Source of the DNA: Marisediminitalea alba
Lineage (GTDB): Bacteria > Pseudomonadota > Gammaproteobacteria > Enterobacterales > Alteromonadaceae
Reading direction: 5' to 3'
Assembly (NCBI RefSeq): GCF_002993365.1
Contig: NZ_PVNP01000118.1
Location: forward strand, 1 to 36,990
DNA: 36,990 bases
Part shown: positions 18,248-26,583 of the stretch, piece by piece
Position numbering within the stretch: position 1 is the first letter of the stretch
Layout of the letters: every line of letters starts with the position of its first letter
Position numbers and translations under genes: made by a program
Notes under the pieces: generated by a model
The model's input: the letters and a program-made list of their open reading frames with translations, nothing else
The model's database searches: none
Told to the model about the DNA's origin: nothing

Positions 18248-19675
18248 TTATGCTGCGGCTGGTTCTGGAACCAGGCTACCTTTCGGTGCACTTACTGTTC
18301 TGTAAGTGTTGTAAGCCATGATTAACATACCGGCAACAACGAAGCAGCCACCCACGAAACGTACAACATAGAATGGTTTAGACGCTTCCAGAGACTCAAC
18401 AAAGCTGTAAGTCAGGGTACCGTCAGCGTTAACTGCACGCCACATCAGACCTTGCAGAACACCAGACATCCACATTGCTACGATGTACAGCACCACACCA
18501 ATGGTAGCGAGCCAGAAGTGAACGTTGACCAGTTTGGTAGAATACATTGCTTTTTGACCGAACAGGTGCGGGATCAGGTGGTAGATTGAACCAATTGATA
18601 CCATTGCAACCCAGCCCAGTGCACCAGAGTGTACGTGACCTACGGTCCAGTCAGTGTAGTGTGACAGTGCATTGACAGTTTTGATTGCCATCATCGGGCC
18701 TTCGAAGGTAGACATACCGTAGAAAGACAAAGAAACAATCAGGAAGCGCAGAACCGGGTCGGTGCGCAGTTTGTGCCATGCGCCTGACAGCGTCATGATA
18801 CCGTTAATCATACCACCCCATGACGGTACGAACAGGATCACCGACATAACCATACCCAGAGACTGTGTCCAGTCCGGCAGGGCAGTGTAATGTAAGTGGT
18901 GAGGACCCGCCCAGATGTACAGTGAAATCAGGGCCCAGAAGTGAACCACTGACAGACGGTACGAGTAAACCGGACGTCCGGCCTGCTTAGGTACGAAGTA
19001 GTACATCATGCCCAGGAAGCCCGCAGTCAGGAAGAAACCTACCGCGTTGTGACCGTACCACCATTGCATCATGGCATCTACGGCACCAGCATACATTGAG
19101 TAGGATTTCATGAATGAAACAGGAAGCGCCATACTATTACCAATATGTAACACCGCAACCGTCAACATAAAGGCACCCAGGAACCAGTTCGCTACATAAA
19201 TGTGCGACACCTTACGTATAGCAAGGGTTCCAAAGAAGTTAATGATGTAAGCAACCCACACCAGGGCAATCAGGATATCGATTGGCCATTCCAGCTCTGC
19301 GTATTCTTTACTGGTTGTATAACCGAAAGGCAGGGTCAAAACTGCTGCAACGATAACGGCCTGCCATCCCCAGAAGGTAAAGGCGGCGAGCTTATCGCTG
19401 AACAAGCGAACCTGAGAGGTACGCTGGACGATGTAGTAAGAGGTTGCGAACAATGCACAGCCACCGAAAGCAAAAATTACGGCGTTGGTGTGCAAAGGAC
19501 GTAGGCGAGAATAGGTTAACCATGGAATGTCGAAGTTCAGGGCCGGGGCAAATAATTGCGCTGCAATAAATACCCCAAGGCTCATTCCCACAATACCCCA
19601 AATAACGGTCATAATGGTAAATTGCCGTACAACTTTATAGTTGTAATCTGGCTGTGCTTGGCTTATTTCACTCAT
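18248..19675 (-). CDS. ccoN: cbb3 cytochrome c oxidase catalytic subunit I
   Basis: The catalytic heme-copper subunit, which reduces oxygen to water with high affinity and pumps protons. It has 475 residues and about twelve helices. Histidine ligands are visible in RPLHTNAV (low-spin heme), [10 protein letters not shown] (copper), GPHHLHYT (copper pair) and [11 protein letters not shown] (high-spin and low-spin hemes). The tyrosine of [21 protein letters not shown] is in the normal family context. It is the first gene of ccoNOQP and has an FNR box about 180 bases upstream of its start, fitting induction at low oxygen. Confidence 0.97.
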   Translation of the reverse strand: MSEISQAQPDYNYKVVRQFTIMTVIWGIVGMSLGVFIAAQLFAPALNFDIPWLTYSRLRPLHTNAVIFAFGGCALFATSYYIVQRTSQVRLFSDKLAAFTFWGWQAVIVAAVLTLPFGYTTSKEYAELEWPIDILIALVWVAYIINFFGTLAIRKVSHIYVANWFLGAFMLTVAVLHIGNSMALPVSFMKSYSMYAGAVDAMMQWWYGHNAVGFFLTAGFLGMMYYFVPKQAGRPVYSYRLSVVHFWALISLYIWAGPHHLHYTALPDWTQSLGMVMSVILFVPSWGGMINGIMTLSGAWHKLRTDPVLRFLIVSLSFYGMSTFEGPMMAIKTVNALSHYTDWTVGHVHSGALGWVAMVSIGSIYHLIPHLFGQKAMYSTKLVNVHFWLATIGVVLYIVAMWMSGVLQGLMWRAVNADGTLTYSFVESLEASKPFYVVRFVGGCFVVAGMLIMAYNTYRTVSAPKGSLVPEPAAA

Positions 19676-19853
19676 TGTAATGAATCTTCCACTTCTTTTA
19701 AAAAAGGGTTTCCAACCGTGATACTAACGTAATTCAGGTGAGGTTGCGGCCATCCCCTGAAGCCTATAGTTTATGGTTTGTTGTCTACAGGCCAGTTGGT
19801 ACCGCGGATAATAAAGTTTTTAATAATAAAAAGATACCATAAACTAGGAGCGC

Positions 19854-19867
19854 TTGATCCTAGTCAA
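19854..19867 (-). promoter_or_regulatory. FNR box upstream of ccoN
   Basis: TTGATCCTAGTCAA matches the FNR consensus TTGAT-N4-ATCAA at nine of ten fixed positions (G for A at the start of the second half). If centred at -41.5, transcription of ccoN would begin near 19819, with AT-rich -10 candidates just upstream and a leader of about 140 bases. The site is also 28 bases before the divergent gene at 19895, which it could repress. Confidence 0.75.
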
Positions 19868-19894
19868 TAAAGAAAAACTGACATTTACAAAATA

Positions 19895-20371
19895 GTGATA
19901 TCAATGATCAAAAATTTAACATTTGAGCGGTTACGCAAGATTAAACATGTCATTGTTTTTGCGGTAATTCTGCTAACTGCGGTAGTAGTAGGAATGCTGA
20001 ATATTCTTAGCGAGAATAATAACTATAAGCCTGATAATAAAACGTCATGTTGGCTGGTTGGAAATTCTTGCGAAATTGGACTAGCAGAAGGCACATTAAC
20101 GGTGGTGATGGATCGGTTGCCGACAATCGAAGAACAAATCCCGCTAACCGTAACATTGCCTGAGGGACTACAGCTAGACTCAGCCTATATCGAAGGGGTG
20201 AATATGTTTATGGGTAAAATTCCGCTACCACTTGAGCCAGAAAATAGCCGGCAGTGGCAGGGCTGGTTTATGCTGGGTGCTTGTACAGAACCCACCATGC
20301 AATGGCAAATGGTTGTTCAAATAAAAAACCGGCCGGAGCCGGTTTGGATATTCTTCACCACGCAGATGTAA
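19895..20371 (+). CDS. small membrane-anchored protein of unknown function, divergent from ccoN
   Basis: I do not recognise a named family. From GTG 19895 (or ATG 19904, three residues later) it gives about 158 residues. There is a basic N terminus, one membrane helix (about 19-40), then a beta-rich domain probably outside the cytoplasm. Cysteines occur in SCWLVGNSCEIGL and in GACTEP, and tryptophans in WQGWF and WQMVV. The one-helix-plus-beta-domain layout recalls CcoH, and the gene is divergent from ccoN with a shared FNR site between them, so a role in oxidase biogenesis is conceivable but unproven. Its last codons contain a terminator hairpin that serves the opposite strand. Confidence 0.8.
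   Translation: MISMIKNLTFERLRKIKHVIVFAVILLTAVVVGMLNILSENNNYKPDNKTSCWLVGNSCEIGLAEGTLTVVMDRLPTIEEQIPLTVTLPEGLQLDSAYIEGVNMFMGKIPLPLEPENSRQWQGWFMLGACTEPTMQWQMVVQIKNRPEPVWIFFTTQM
20326..20345 (-). terminator. terminator of the bacterioferritin operon, inside a convergent gene
   Basis: On the minus strand AAACCGGC, loop TCCG and GCCGGTTT form a perfect eight-pair stem followed by a T run down to 20323. It lies 28 bases past the bfr stop, entirely within the last codons of the convergent plus-strand gene, encoding its Asn-Arg-Pro-Glu-Pro segment. Confidence 0.88.
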
Positions 20372-20372
20372 G

Positions 20373-20840
20373 TTACATCTGAGACTGCAGGTAGTTGGGT
20401 AAGCCGAGGATTTTAATCAGTTTAAGCTGCTGCTCAAGCCAGTGAGCATGGTCAACTTCGGTGTCATCCAATAGCTCCACTAAAAAGTCACGCGTAACGT
20501 AATCCTGGGCTTCTTCACAAACAGCAATAACTTCTTTGAGCTTGGCACCCACTTCATACTCTACACGCAGGTCGCTTTCGAGCATTTCCGGCACATCTTT
20601 ACCCACTTTAAAACCGGTACGCTGGGTCATATCCGGAGCGAACTCCAGCATCAGCATACGATCGATCAGTTTGGTGGCATGGCCTTTCTCATCGTCGAAT
20701 TCGTGGTTGATTCGCTCATACAATTTATTGAAACCCCAATCGAGGTACATTTGTGCATGAATGAAATACTGATCCATCGCCGCGAGCTCGTATGAGAGCA
20801 GTTCGTTGAGGCCCTCAAGGACTTTTTGATTACCCTGCAT
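20373..20840 (-). CDS. bfr: bacterioferritin subunit with ferroxidase centre, no heme methionine
   Basis: A ferritin-like iron store subunit of 155 residues. The di-iron residues are all present: E18, E51, H54, E94, E128 and H131 (one residue later than E. coli in the last pair). The heme-binding Met52 of E. coli Bfr is replaced by lysine (EKGH at 51-54), so this subunit should oxidise iron but not ligate heme. It overlaps the end of the neighbouring bfr gene by one base, and that neighbour has the opposite pattern. The pair therefore fits a heteromeric bacterioferritin as known in Pseudomonas and Neisseria. The transcript ends at the hairpin at 20326. Confidence 0.93.
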   Translation of the reverse strand: MQGNQKVLEGLNELLSYELAAMDQYFIHAQMYLDWGFNKLYERINHEFDDEKGHATKLIDRMLMLEFAPDMTQRTGFKVGKDVPEMLESDLRVEYEVGAKLKEVIAVCEEAQDYVTRDFLVELLDDTEVDHAHWLEQQLKLIKILGLPNYLQSQM

Positions 20841-21316
20841 TAGTCGTCTCCCATTACTTGTGCTTGCAGATAGTTCTCGATACCCATATTTTCAATCTGG
20901 TATTCCTGGGTTTCGAGCCAGTCTAAATGTTCTTCTTCGTATTCGAGTAGTGATTCAAGAATATCGCGACTCACATAATCCTGCTTTTCTTCACACAGAG
21001 CGATAGCCTTACGGAGCAGGGGAAGTTGCTCTTCCTGAAACTTTTTATCGCACTGAAGCATTTCTTCGGTATGCTCACCGATATACAGCTTACCCAGCGC
21101 CTGAAGGTTAGGCAGACCTTCCAGAAACAAAATGCGCTCGATGAGTTCATCGGCTTGTTTCATGTCTTTAATCGACTTTTTGTAGTCTTTCTCGTTTAGC
21201 TCTTCCAGCCCCCAGTTTTTAAACATTCGGGCATGAAGGAAGTATTGATTGATCGAGGTCAACTCACTGGTTAACACTTCGTTTAGTATGGCAATTACCG
21301 ATTTATCGCCTTGCAT
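20840..21316 (-). CDS. bfr: bacterioferritin subunit with heme methionine, degenerate ferroxidase site
   Basis: The second bacterioferritin subunit (158 residues from ATG 21316). M52 in DMKQAD is the heme ligand and is present. Three ferroxidase positions differ from the active form: D51 for Glu, Q54 for His and Q94 for Glu, although E18, E127 and H130 remain. It should bind heme at dimer interfaces, helping iron release, while relying on the partner for iron oxidation. ATG 21316 is preferred over ATG 21334 because AGGA lies eight bases ahead of it. It is the first gene of the pair, behind a Fur-box-like site. Confidence 0.93.
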   Translation of the reverse strand: MQGDKSVIAILNEVLTSELTSINQYFLHARMFKNWGLEELNEKDYKKSIKDMKQADELIERILFLEGLPNLQALGKLYIGEHTEEMLQCDKKFQEEQLPLLRKAIALCEEKQDYVSRDILESLLEYEEEHLDWLETQEYQIENMGIENYLQAQVMGDD

Positions 21317-21404
21317 AATCTGATTCCTGAGCATTTAATGGCTTAAGTGTAGGCGGTATTGTACGACATATCAAGTTTTTCTATAAAAAACAGTTACATA
21401 CAAA

Positions 21405-21419
21405 TGATAACAATTATCG
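21405..21419. promoter_or_regulatory. Fur-box-like site upstream of the bfr pair
   Basis: TGATAACAATTATCG matches the 7-1-7 Fur motif TGATAAT-N-ATTATCA at 12 of 14 fixed positions. It lies about 90 bases ahead of the first bfr start and 37 bases past the antiporter stop. Iron control of bacterioferritin through Fur, often indirect, is well established; direct binding here is inferred. Confidence 0.55.
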
Positions 21420-21455
21420 GTTTGTCCTTTGTTAGTATTTGGCGTAACCCCCTGA

Positions 21456-23018
21456 TTACTCGACTAAAGACAAGCTTTCTTCAGCAAAACCAAGGCCGGC
21501 CTCGGTAAAGAAGTTAAACACTTTATCCACACCGTTATCGGCAAGGGCAGATACTTCATCCTCGTAGCGTGCAATTGCGGCTATCTTACCACTGTAACCT
21601 GCGTTTTTTAGCTGCTTGGTAATATTGATGGCATCCTCTATGGACGGCAGGGCCAGCAGAACCAACTGTACATGACGGATATCCAGGTTTTCCCACAGGT
21701 CAATGTCTTCACCGTCACCATTGATCACATTCATGCCGTCTCTGCGCATCCGCTGTATTTTTGTGCGGTCGGCATCCATTCCCCATACGCGGGAATCTGC
21801 AATCTTATTTAACGACGTAAAAGCACCTATACCAACCCGGCCAAGGCCAACCACTAGTATTTTAGCGCGGGTAATTTCGGGATAGATATCCTCTTTAAGG
21901 CGAACCGGACTCTCCAGCTTCTTAACCGGTTCTTTGATGCGCTGGTAAATACTGTGTGAATAGCGGTACACAATACTGGTAAAAATAAACGAAATTGAGG
22001 TAGTTACTGCCAACACCACCAGCCATTTTTCACCCAGCATCCCCAGACTGACTGCCAGGGCGCCTACAATTAAGCCAAATTCGCTGTAATTAGAAAGCAC
22101 CAGCCCGCCGAGGTAAGCGGTTCTGCCACGCAATTGCAAACGGGTAAACAACCAGAAGAACAGCATAAACTTAATCGGGATGATCACAACCAGTAAGCCG
22201 GACATCATTAGCATACTGATGTCCGGCAGAGCGGTTAACCCAATCGATAAAAAGAAGCCAATCAGGAAAAGATCCTTGAAAGCCAGTAATGACTTGGCCA
22301 TTTCAGAGGCTTTGGCATGAGGAGCAAACAATAAGCCGAAGATTAACGCGCCCAGATCGCCTTTTATGTTCACCAATTCAAACAGATGATAGCCACCGAG
22401 GGCGAAAATAAACCCGGTAAGAGGGAGTAACTCACCGTGACCAGACTGATTAAGCACACGTTTTAATAACGGCATTAAAGGGATGATTAACAGTAATAAC
22501 GGGGCCCACAGACTAGGTATTTTACCGGTAGCCACCACCAGGAAAACCACCGCAAAGATGTCCTGCATTACCAGTACACCAATGGCCAGTTTGCCGTGTC
22601 GGGTTTTCGACTCGCCAGCTTCTTCGAGCACCTTTACAACGCAAACAGTACTGCTGAACGACAGGGCAAAAGCAATCAGGGCAGCAGATTGCCAGTCCAT
22701 CTGACCGGTTAATGCACTCAAAACCGCGCCGGCAGCTATTAAAAACGCAGTTATCACAACCACCCACAACAGCGTATGAGCAATACTTCCGGCCCAGACT
22801 TCCCGTTTGGATAAATCTTTCAAATTTAGTTTAAGGCCAATCGTAAACAGCATTATGGTAATGCCCAGATTGGCAAATGTAGTAATAGCAGGAGTGGCTA
22901 AAAAGCCAAATGCGTTAAGCAGAAATCCGGCAACCAGATAACCAACCAATGGTGGGATGCCTACAAGTTTTACGCCCAGGCCACATACAAAAGCGAAGAG
23001 TAAAAAAATATATTCCAT
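21456..23018 (-). CDS. CPA2 cation:proton antiporter with TrkA-N domain (KefB/YbaL-like)
   Basis: An inner-membrane monovalent cation/proton antiporter of 520 residues. The first ~370 residues form about twelve helices with the CPA2 features GYLVAGFLLN, SFSSTVCVVKVLEE and GVLVMQDIFAVVF (the QD pair lines the ion path). After a basic linker, residues 385-510 form a TrkA-N/RCK nucleotide-binding domain starting ILVVGLGRVGIGAF, where NAD or NADH would bind and gate transport. Electrophile-gated KefB/KefC work with an ancillary quinone reductase, which is not seen here, so this may be a YbaL-like potassium efflux system instead. It precedes the bfr genes, and 121 bases separate them. Confidence 0.9.
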   Translation of the reverse strand: MEYIFLLFAFVCGLGVKLVGIPPLVGYLVAGFLLNAFGFLATPAITTFANLGITIMLFTIGLKLNLKDLSKREVWAGSIAHTLLWVVVITAFLIAAGAVLSALTGQMDWQSAALIAFALSFSSTVCVVKVLEEAGESKTRHGKLAIGVLVMQDIFAVVFLVVATGKIPSLWAPLLLLIIPLMPLLKRVLNQSGHGELLPLTGFIFALGGYHLFELVNIKGDLGALIFGLLFAPHAKASEMAKSLLAFKDLFLIGFFLSIGLTALPDISMLMMSGLLVVIIPIKFMLFFWLFTRLQLRGRTAYLGGLVLSNYSEFGLIVGALAVSLGMLGEKWLVVLAVTTSISFIFTSIVYRYSHSIYQRIKEPVKKLESPVRLKEDIYPEITRAKILVVGLGRVGIGAFTSLNKIADSRVWGMDADRTKIQRMRRDGMNVINGDGEDIDLWENLDIRHVQLVLLALPSIEDAINITKQLKNAGYSGKIAAIARYEDEVSALADNGVDKVFNFFTEAGLGFAEESLSLVE

Positions 23019-23098
23019 TAAATGCTATCGAATTACTGGTTTCCTACAAAATATCACGATAGTTCAATGAGTGGCAAAGTTAGTTATGCAAAAAACAC

Positions 23099-23121
23099 GG
23101 CGCAAACCAGGCCGTTGTGCC
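23099..23121 (-). terminator. terminator downstream of the unknown gene at 23221
   Basis: On the minus strand GGCACAA and TTGCGCC pair over seven positions, one being mismatched or wobble depending on strand, around a nine-base loop. A run of six Ts (23095-23090) follows shortly after. It lies about 100 bases past the stop and isolates that gene from the antiporter gene. Confidence 0.6.
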
Positions 23122-23220
23122 AATGTCTTAGTTATACAGCAGCTCTGTGAGGCAAATAAACGATTAAGCATGCCGCACTAATTAGTGGTCGGGCTAAAAT
23201 AAGCTGACCGAAGTTCAACA

Positions 23221-23691
23221 CTAGTGAGCTTCGGCCATTCTCTCGCTGTGCTCAAGAATATTCAGTTCCTGCAGCAACTCATATTCACGCACTTTAATCG
23301 TACCCAATTCGAAAGTAATCTCCCGTTTACGTTCGGTAGGGTCGTTCGGCAATGGCTTGCGATGAATTTCCGCCTTATTTAATGGCGTAACGTTGGAGTA
23401 CTGCGCGGACGATGAATAATTCTGCTCAAAGGAACCGGGTATATAGGAAGACTTCTCAAAGGCCAGCCCCGAGGAAGGATTGCCGTTTTGTTCAGCCTGA
23501 GCGGCCATAGACTGCTCTTTGTGCGCGTTGATTTCGTCTGCTCTGTCCATCGCTCGTAGTTTACGGGCGAATATTTCCAGACCAACACGATTAACGGTCA
23601 CGCCGAGCTCCTGGCATTGCTTATAGGTAATGTCGTTTTCTCTGTAATTGTTCTGACGAACTAATCGTTTTACGGTTTCTAATTTTTCCAT
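23221..23691 (-). CDS. soluble protein of unknown function
   Basis: I do not recognise this 156-residue protein. It has no signal peptide or membrane helix. The first ~55 residues look like a compact helical domain (KRLVRQNNYRENDITYKQCQELGVTV...). A low-complexity polar linker follows, rich in Ser, Asn and Gln (about 60-105), and then a second charged helical segment with PTERKREITFELGTIK and a coiled-coil-like LLQELNILEHSERM. It is a single gene with its own terminator, and the antiporter and CDF genes on each side give no functional hint. Coding seems real from length, composition and the spaced terminator. Confidence 0.72.
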   Translation of the reverse strand: MEKLETVKRLVRQNNYRENDITYKQCQELGVTVNRVGLEIFARKLRAMDRADEINAHKEQSMAAQAEQNGNPSSGLAFEKSSYIPGSFEQNYSSSAQYSNVTPLNKAEIHRKPLPNDPTERKREITFELGTIKVREYELLQELNILEHSERMAEAH

Positions 23692-23934
23692 TTTTGCGCA
23701 CTTATTATTTTATCTGGCTGATTTAATGCCAGAATTTATATTTATGGATTATTATGATGTTAAGAATCGTAAACTTACCGATTTCAGTAGCCGATGTTAC
23801 AGGTGATTAATTGAGCACGCAATGCTACGAAAGTCAAATATTTGACGTGTTTTTAACCGTTCTTTGCACTTTTATTGCGTTTAACTGTATGATTCGTGCA
23901 GTAAAGTTACTTGACATAATAAGGTGAAAATTAG

Positions 23935-24822
23935 TTGTCGGCAGTAAGTAAGGAAACGTCAAAAAACCGTTCTATCACCCGCGTACTTCTCATTGAAGGA
24001 ACGGTAAATCTGTCATTGTGCCTGGTAAAACTGGTCATCGGTTTGATTACCCAGTCTTCGGTGATACTGGCCGATGCATTGCATTCCCTTACGGATTTAA
24101 CGAATAATATTATCGCGGTGGTGGCCATGCGCATCAGTCACAAGCCACCTGATCATTCCCATCCCTATGGTCATCAGAAATTCGAATACCTGGCTATCTT
24201 TATTTTAGCTGTGCTGCTGAGTGTGGTGGCTTTCGAATTAGTAACCTATGCTATCGAAAATCACGGTCAGGTGGTGCAGCAGAGCTATGCCGGACTGGTC
24301 ATTCTTATTCTGGCCATAGTGGTTAATTTTATCCTTAGCCAGTGGGAAGGGGCTCAGGCCAGGAAACTACGCTCAAAACTGCTCGCCGCCGATGCTAAAC
24401 ATACTTTCAGTGATGTGCTGACCTCTATAGCCGTATTGGTGGGGTGGCAACTCGCTGCACTGGGCTATTACTGGCTGGATACCCTGTTTTGTTTACTGGT
24501 GGCGGTGTTTGTTGCCAAGCTGGCCTGGGAGCTTTTTCAGCAGGCATTGCCGGTACTCGTAGACGCCGATGTCACAGAGGAGTTGTTTACGCCAGCTCAG
24601 CTTGAGGCAATTGTCAGTGACTTTAAGCCTATCGATCGAGTCACTGATATTCGCAGCCGGGCGATGGGTGAACAGGTAATCTGTGATCTTACATTGCGGA
24701 TAGATCCACAACTCTCGCTTACTGCGGCGCATGCCCTGTCTCATGCGTTCGAGGACCGCCTCAAAGAAGACTTTGATCTGTATGATGTCATCATTCATAT
24801 AGAACCAGCTAAATCAACATAA
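23935..24822 (+). CDS. fieF: cation diffusion facilitator, FieF-like
   Basis: An inner-membrane metal/proton antiporter that exports divalent cations such as iron or zinc. The 295-residue protein has six membrane helices. The metal-site motifs are ADALHSLTD in helix II and AADAKHTFSDVL in helix V (each with two metal-binding Asp/His positions), plus the HSHPYGHQKFEYLA loop typical of FieF/YiiP. A cytoplasmic ferredoxin-like domain follows from about residue 210, ending with a final IHIEP. It starts with TTG 23935 behind AAGGTG. The next gene begins 13 bases after its stop, so the two are likely co-transcribed. Metal specificity between iron and zinc cannot be settled here. Confidence 0.92.
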   Translation: MSAVSKETSKNRSITRVLLIEGTVNLSLCLVKLVIGLITQSSVILADALHSLTDLTNNIIAVVAMRISHKPPDHSHPYGHQKFEYLAIFILAVLLSVVAFELVTYAIENHGQVVQQSYAGLVILILAIVVNFILSQWEGAQARKLRSKLLAADAKHTFSDVLTSIAVLVGWQLAALGYYWLDTLFCLLVAVFVAKLAWELFQQALPVLVDADVTEELFTPAQLEAIVSDFKPIDRVTDIRSRAMGEQVICDLTLRIDPQLSLTAAHALSHAFEDRLKEDFDLYDVIIHIEPAKST

Positions 24823-24835
24823 TCAAGGAGTTGAT

Positions 24836-26467
24836 GTGCGACAGTTAATTTTTACCTATCTGATAGCTGCGTTGGTAGTCAGTGTTTTACTGAGTCTGTG
24901 GCTCCCATTTTTATGGTGGTTGATAGTGCTCACCGGCGGTTTACTCGGTGTGGCTTTGTACGATGCCCGTCAGCACAAACATTCCTTGTTGGTTAATTTT
25001 CCTCTGATTGGCCGGATGCGCTGGATAATCGAAGATTTCCGACCGTTCTTTCAACAGTACCTTCTGGAAACGGAAACCAGTGGCCGGCCAATCAGCCGGA
25101 TGTTTCGCTCTATTGTGTATCAGCGCGCCAAAGGAAGTATGGACAGCGTGCCTTTTGGCACTCAAATAGACACCTACAAGTCGGGCTATGAATGGATTGG
25201 TCATTCGCTGTCTGCATTAAGCGTAGACGAGCTCGACGATGATCCCCGGGTTGTCATTGGCGGGCCGGATTGTAAACAACCCTATGCAGCCAGCATTCTC
25301 AATATTTCAGCCATGAGCTTTGGCGCCCTGAGTAAAAACGCCGTATTGGCGTTAAATAAAGGCGCTGCGCTGGGCGGGTTCTACCAAAATACCGGCGAGG
25401 GTGGGCTTACGCCTTACCACCTTGAAAACGGCGGCGACATTGTGTGGCAGATAGGCACGGGCTATTTTGGCTGTCGCACCAAGGATGGCCATTTTAATGA
25501 ATTGCAGTTTGCGGAAAAAGCCAAACTGCCAGCGGTAAAAATGATTGAAATAAAACTCTCGCAAGGGGCGAAACCCGGCCATGGGGGCATTTTGCCAGCC
25601 CATAAGAACAGCCAGGAAATTGCCGATATTCGCGGTGTCACTGCTGGCGAAGACGTTATATCACCGCCTACCCATAGTGCTTTTAATACGCCGCTGGAAA
25701 TGCTTGAGTTTATTCAGAAACTACGTGAGTTATCCGGTGGTAAGCCCATCGGCTTTAAACTGGCATTAGGGAGAAAAAGTGAGTTTCTGGCAATTTGTAA
25801 AGCCATGAAGCAAACCGGGATTACACCCGATTTTATAACCGTGGATGGCGGTGAGGGCGGCACGGGAGCGGCACCGCTGGAATACTCTAACTCCATAGGT
25901 TTTCCACTCAGAGAAGCGTTGGCATTTGTTGATGATGCCCTGGTAGGGTTTGAGCTCAGAGAGCGGATAAAAATTATTGCCTCAGGCAAAATCATCACTG
26001 CTTTTCAGATTGTGAAAAACCTCTCCTTAGGCGCCGATTTGTGCAACAGTGCCCGGGGGATGATGTTTGCGATTGGCTGTGTGCAATCTTTGTCTTGTAA
26101 TACCAATACCTGCCCAACCGGTGTCGCCACGCAAGATCCAAAATTATATAAAGGGCTGAATGTTAATCACAAAAGTAGCCGGGTTGCGATGTTCCATAAG
26201 AAAACCATCCTTGCCATGGTGGATATTTTGTCGTCTACCGGTCACAGCAGCACTGAACATTTAAATCGTACGCATATTTTCCGCCGGGTCGACCAGCACA
26301 CCGTATTACGCTACGACGAAATCTTTCCGTTAATTCACCCGGGCAGCTTTATGGATGAAGACGATGCACCCAAGGCCTATCAGTTACATTTAAAGGAGGC
26401 CTGCGCCTCAACCTTTAAGCCGGCGAATACTCTGGCTGAGGTGAATCATGAAACCCAGTCGGTTTAG
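24836..26467 (+). CDS. FMN-binding glutamate synthase family protein
   Basis: A stand-alone version of the FMN/iron-sulfur domain of glutamate synthase, 543 residues. The N terminus (about 1-45) has one or two membrane helices, unlike GltB. The TIM barrel carries INISAMSFGALSKNA, GEGGLTPYH, KPGHGGILPAHKN and the FMN phosphate loop VDGGEGGTGAAP. The cluster motif at about 410-425, with cysteines in GCVQSLSCNTNTCPTGVATQ, matches the 3Fe-4S ligands of glutamate synthase. There is no glutaminase domain, so it cannot use glutamine directly and its true reaction is unknown. It starts at GTG 24836 behind AAGGAG, right after the CDF gene. Confidence 0.9.
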   Translation: MRQLIFTYLIAALVVSVLLSLWLPFLWWLIVLTGGLLGVALYDARQHKHSLLVNFPLIGRMRWIIEDFRPFFQQYLLETETSGRPISRMFRSIVYQRAKGSMDSVPFGTQIDTYKSGYEWIGHSLSALSVDELDDDPRVVIGGPDCKQPYAASILNISAMSFGALSKNAVLALNKGAALGGFYQNTGEGGLTPYHLENGGDIVWQIGTGYFGCRTKDGHFNELQFAEKAKLPAVKMIEIKLSQGAKPGHGGILPAHKNSQEIADIRGVTAGEDVISPPTHSAFNTPLEMLEFIQKLRELSGGKPIGFKLALGRKSEFLAICKAMKQTGITPDFITVDGGEGGTGAAPLEYSNSIGFPLREALAFVDDALVGFELRERIKIIASGKIITAFQIVKNLSLGADLCNSARGMMFAIGCVQSLSCNTNTCPTGVATQDPKLYKGLNVNHKSSRVAMFHKKTILAMVDILSSTGHSSTEHLNRTHIFRRVDQHTVLRYDEIFPLIHPGSFMDEDDAPKAYQLHLKEACASTFKPANTLAEVNHETQSV

Positions 26468-26507
26468 CGATGATGTTTAAAAACGGTTTTATCGATAACT
26501 TAATATA

Positions 26508-26521
26508 TTGATAAACATCAA
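26508..26521 (+). promoter_or_regulatory. consensus FNR box upstream of the single-domain usp gene
   Basis: TTGATAAACATCAA fits TTGAT-N4-ATCAA at all ten fixed positions. Centred at -41.5 it would place the start of transcription near 26556, with TACACT (26543-26548) as a usable -10, 28 bases before the usp ATG. This is the layout of a class II FNR-activated promoter. Confidence 0.8.
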
Positions 26522-26583
26522 ATAGTCATCGCGCAGATGTACTACACTAAAGTAAACAAAACAGCCAAACAAGGAGGCTGACA

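Noticed and set aside
19895..19912. Second FNR-like palindrome around ATATCAATGATCAA
   Set aside because: Only one half-site fits; the spacing of the other half is wrong for TTGAT-N4-ATCAA.
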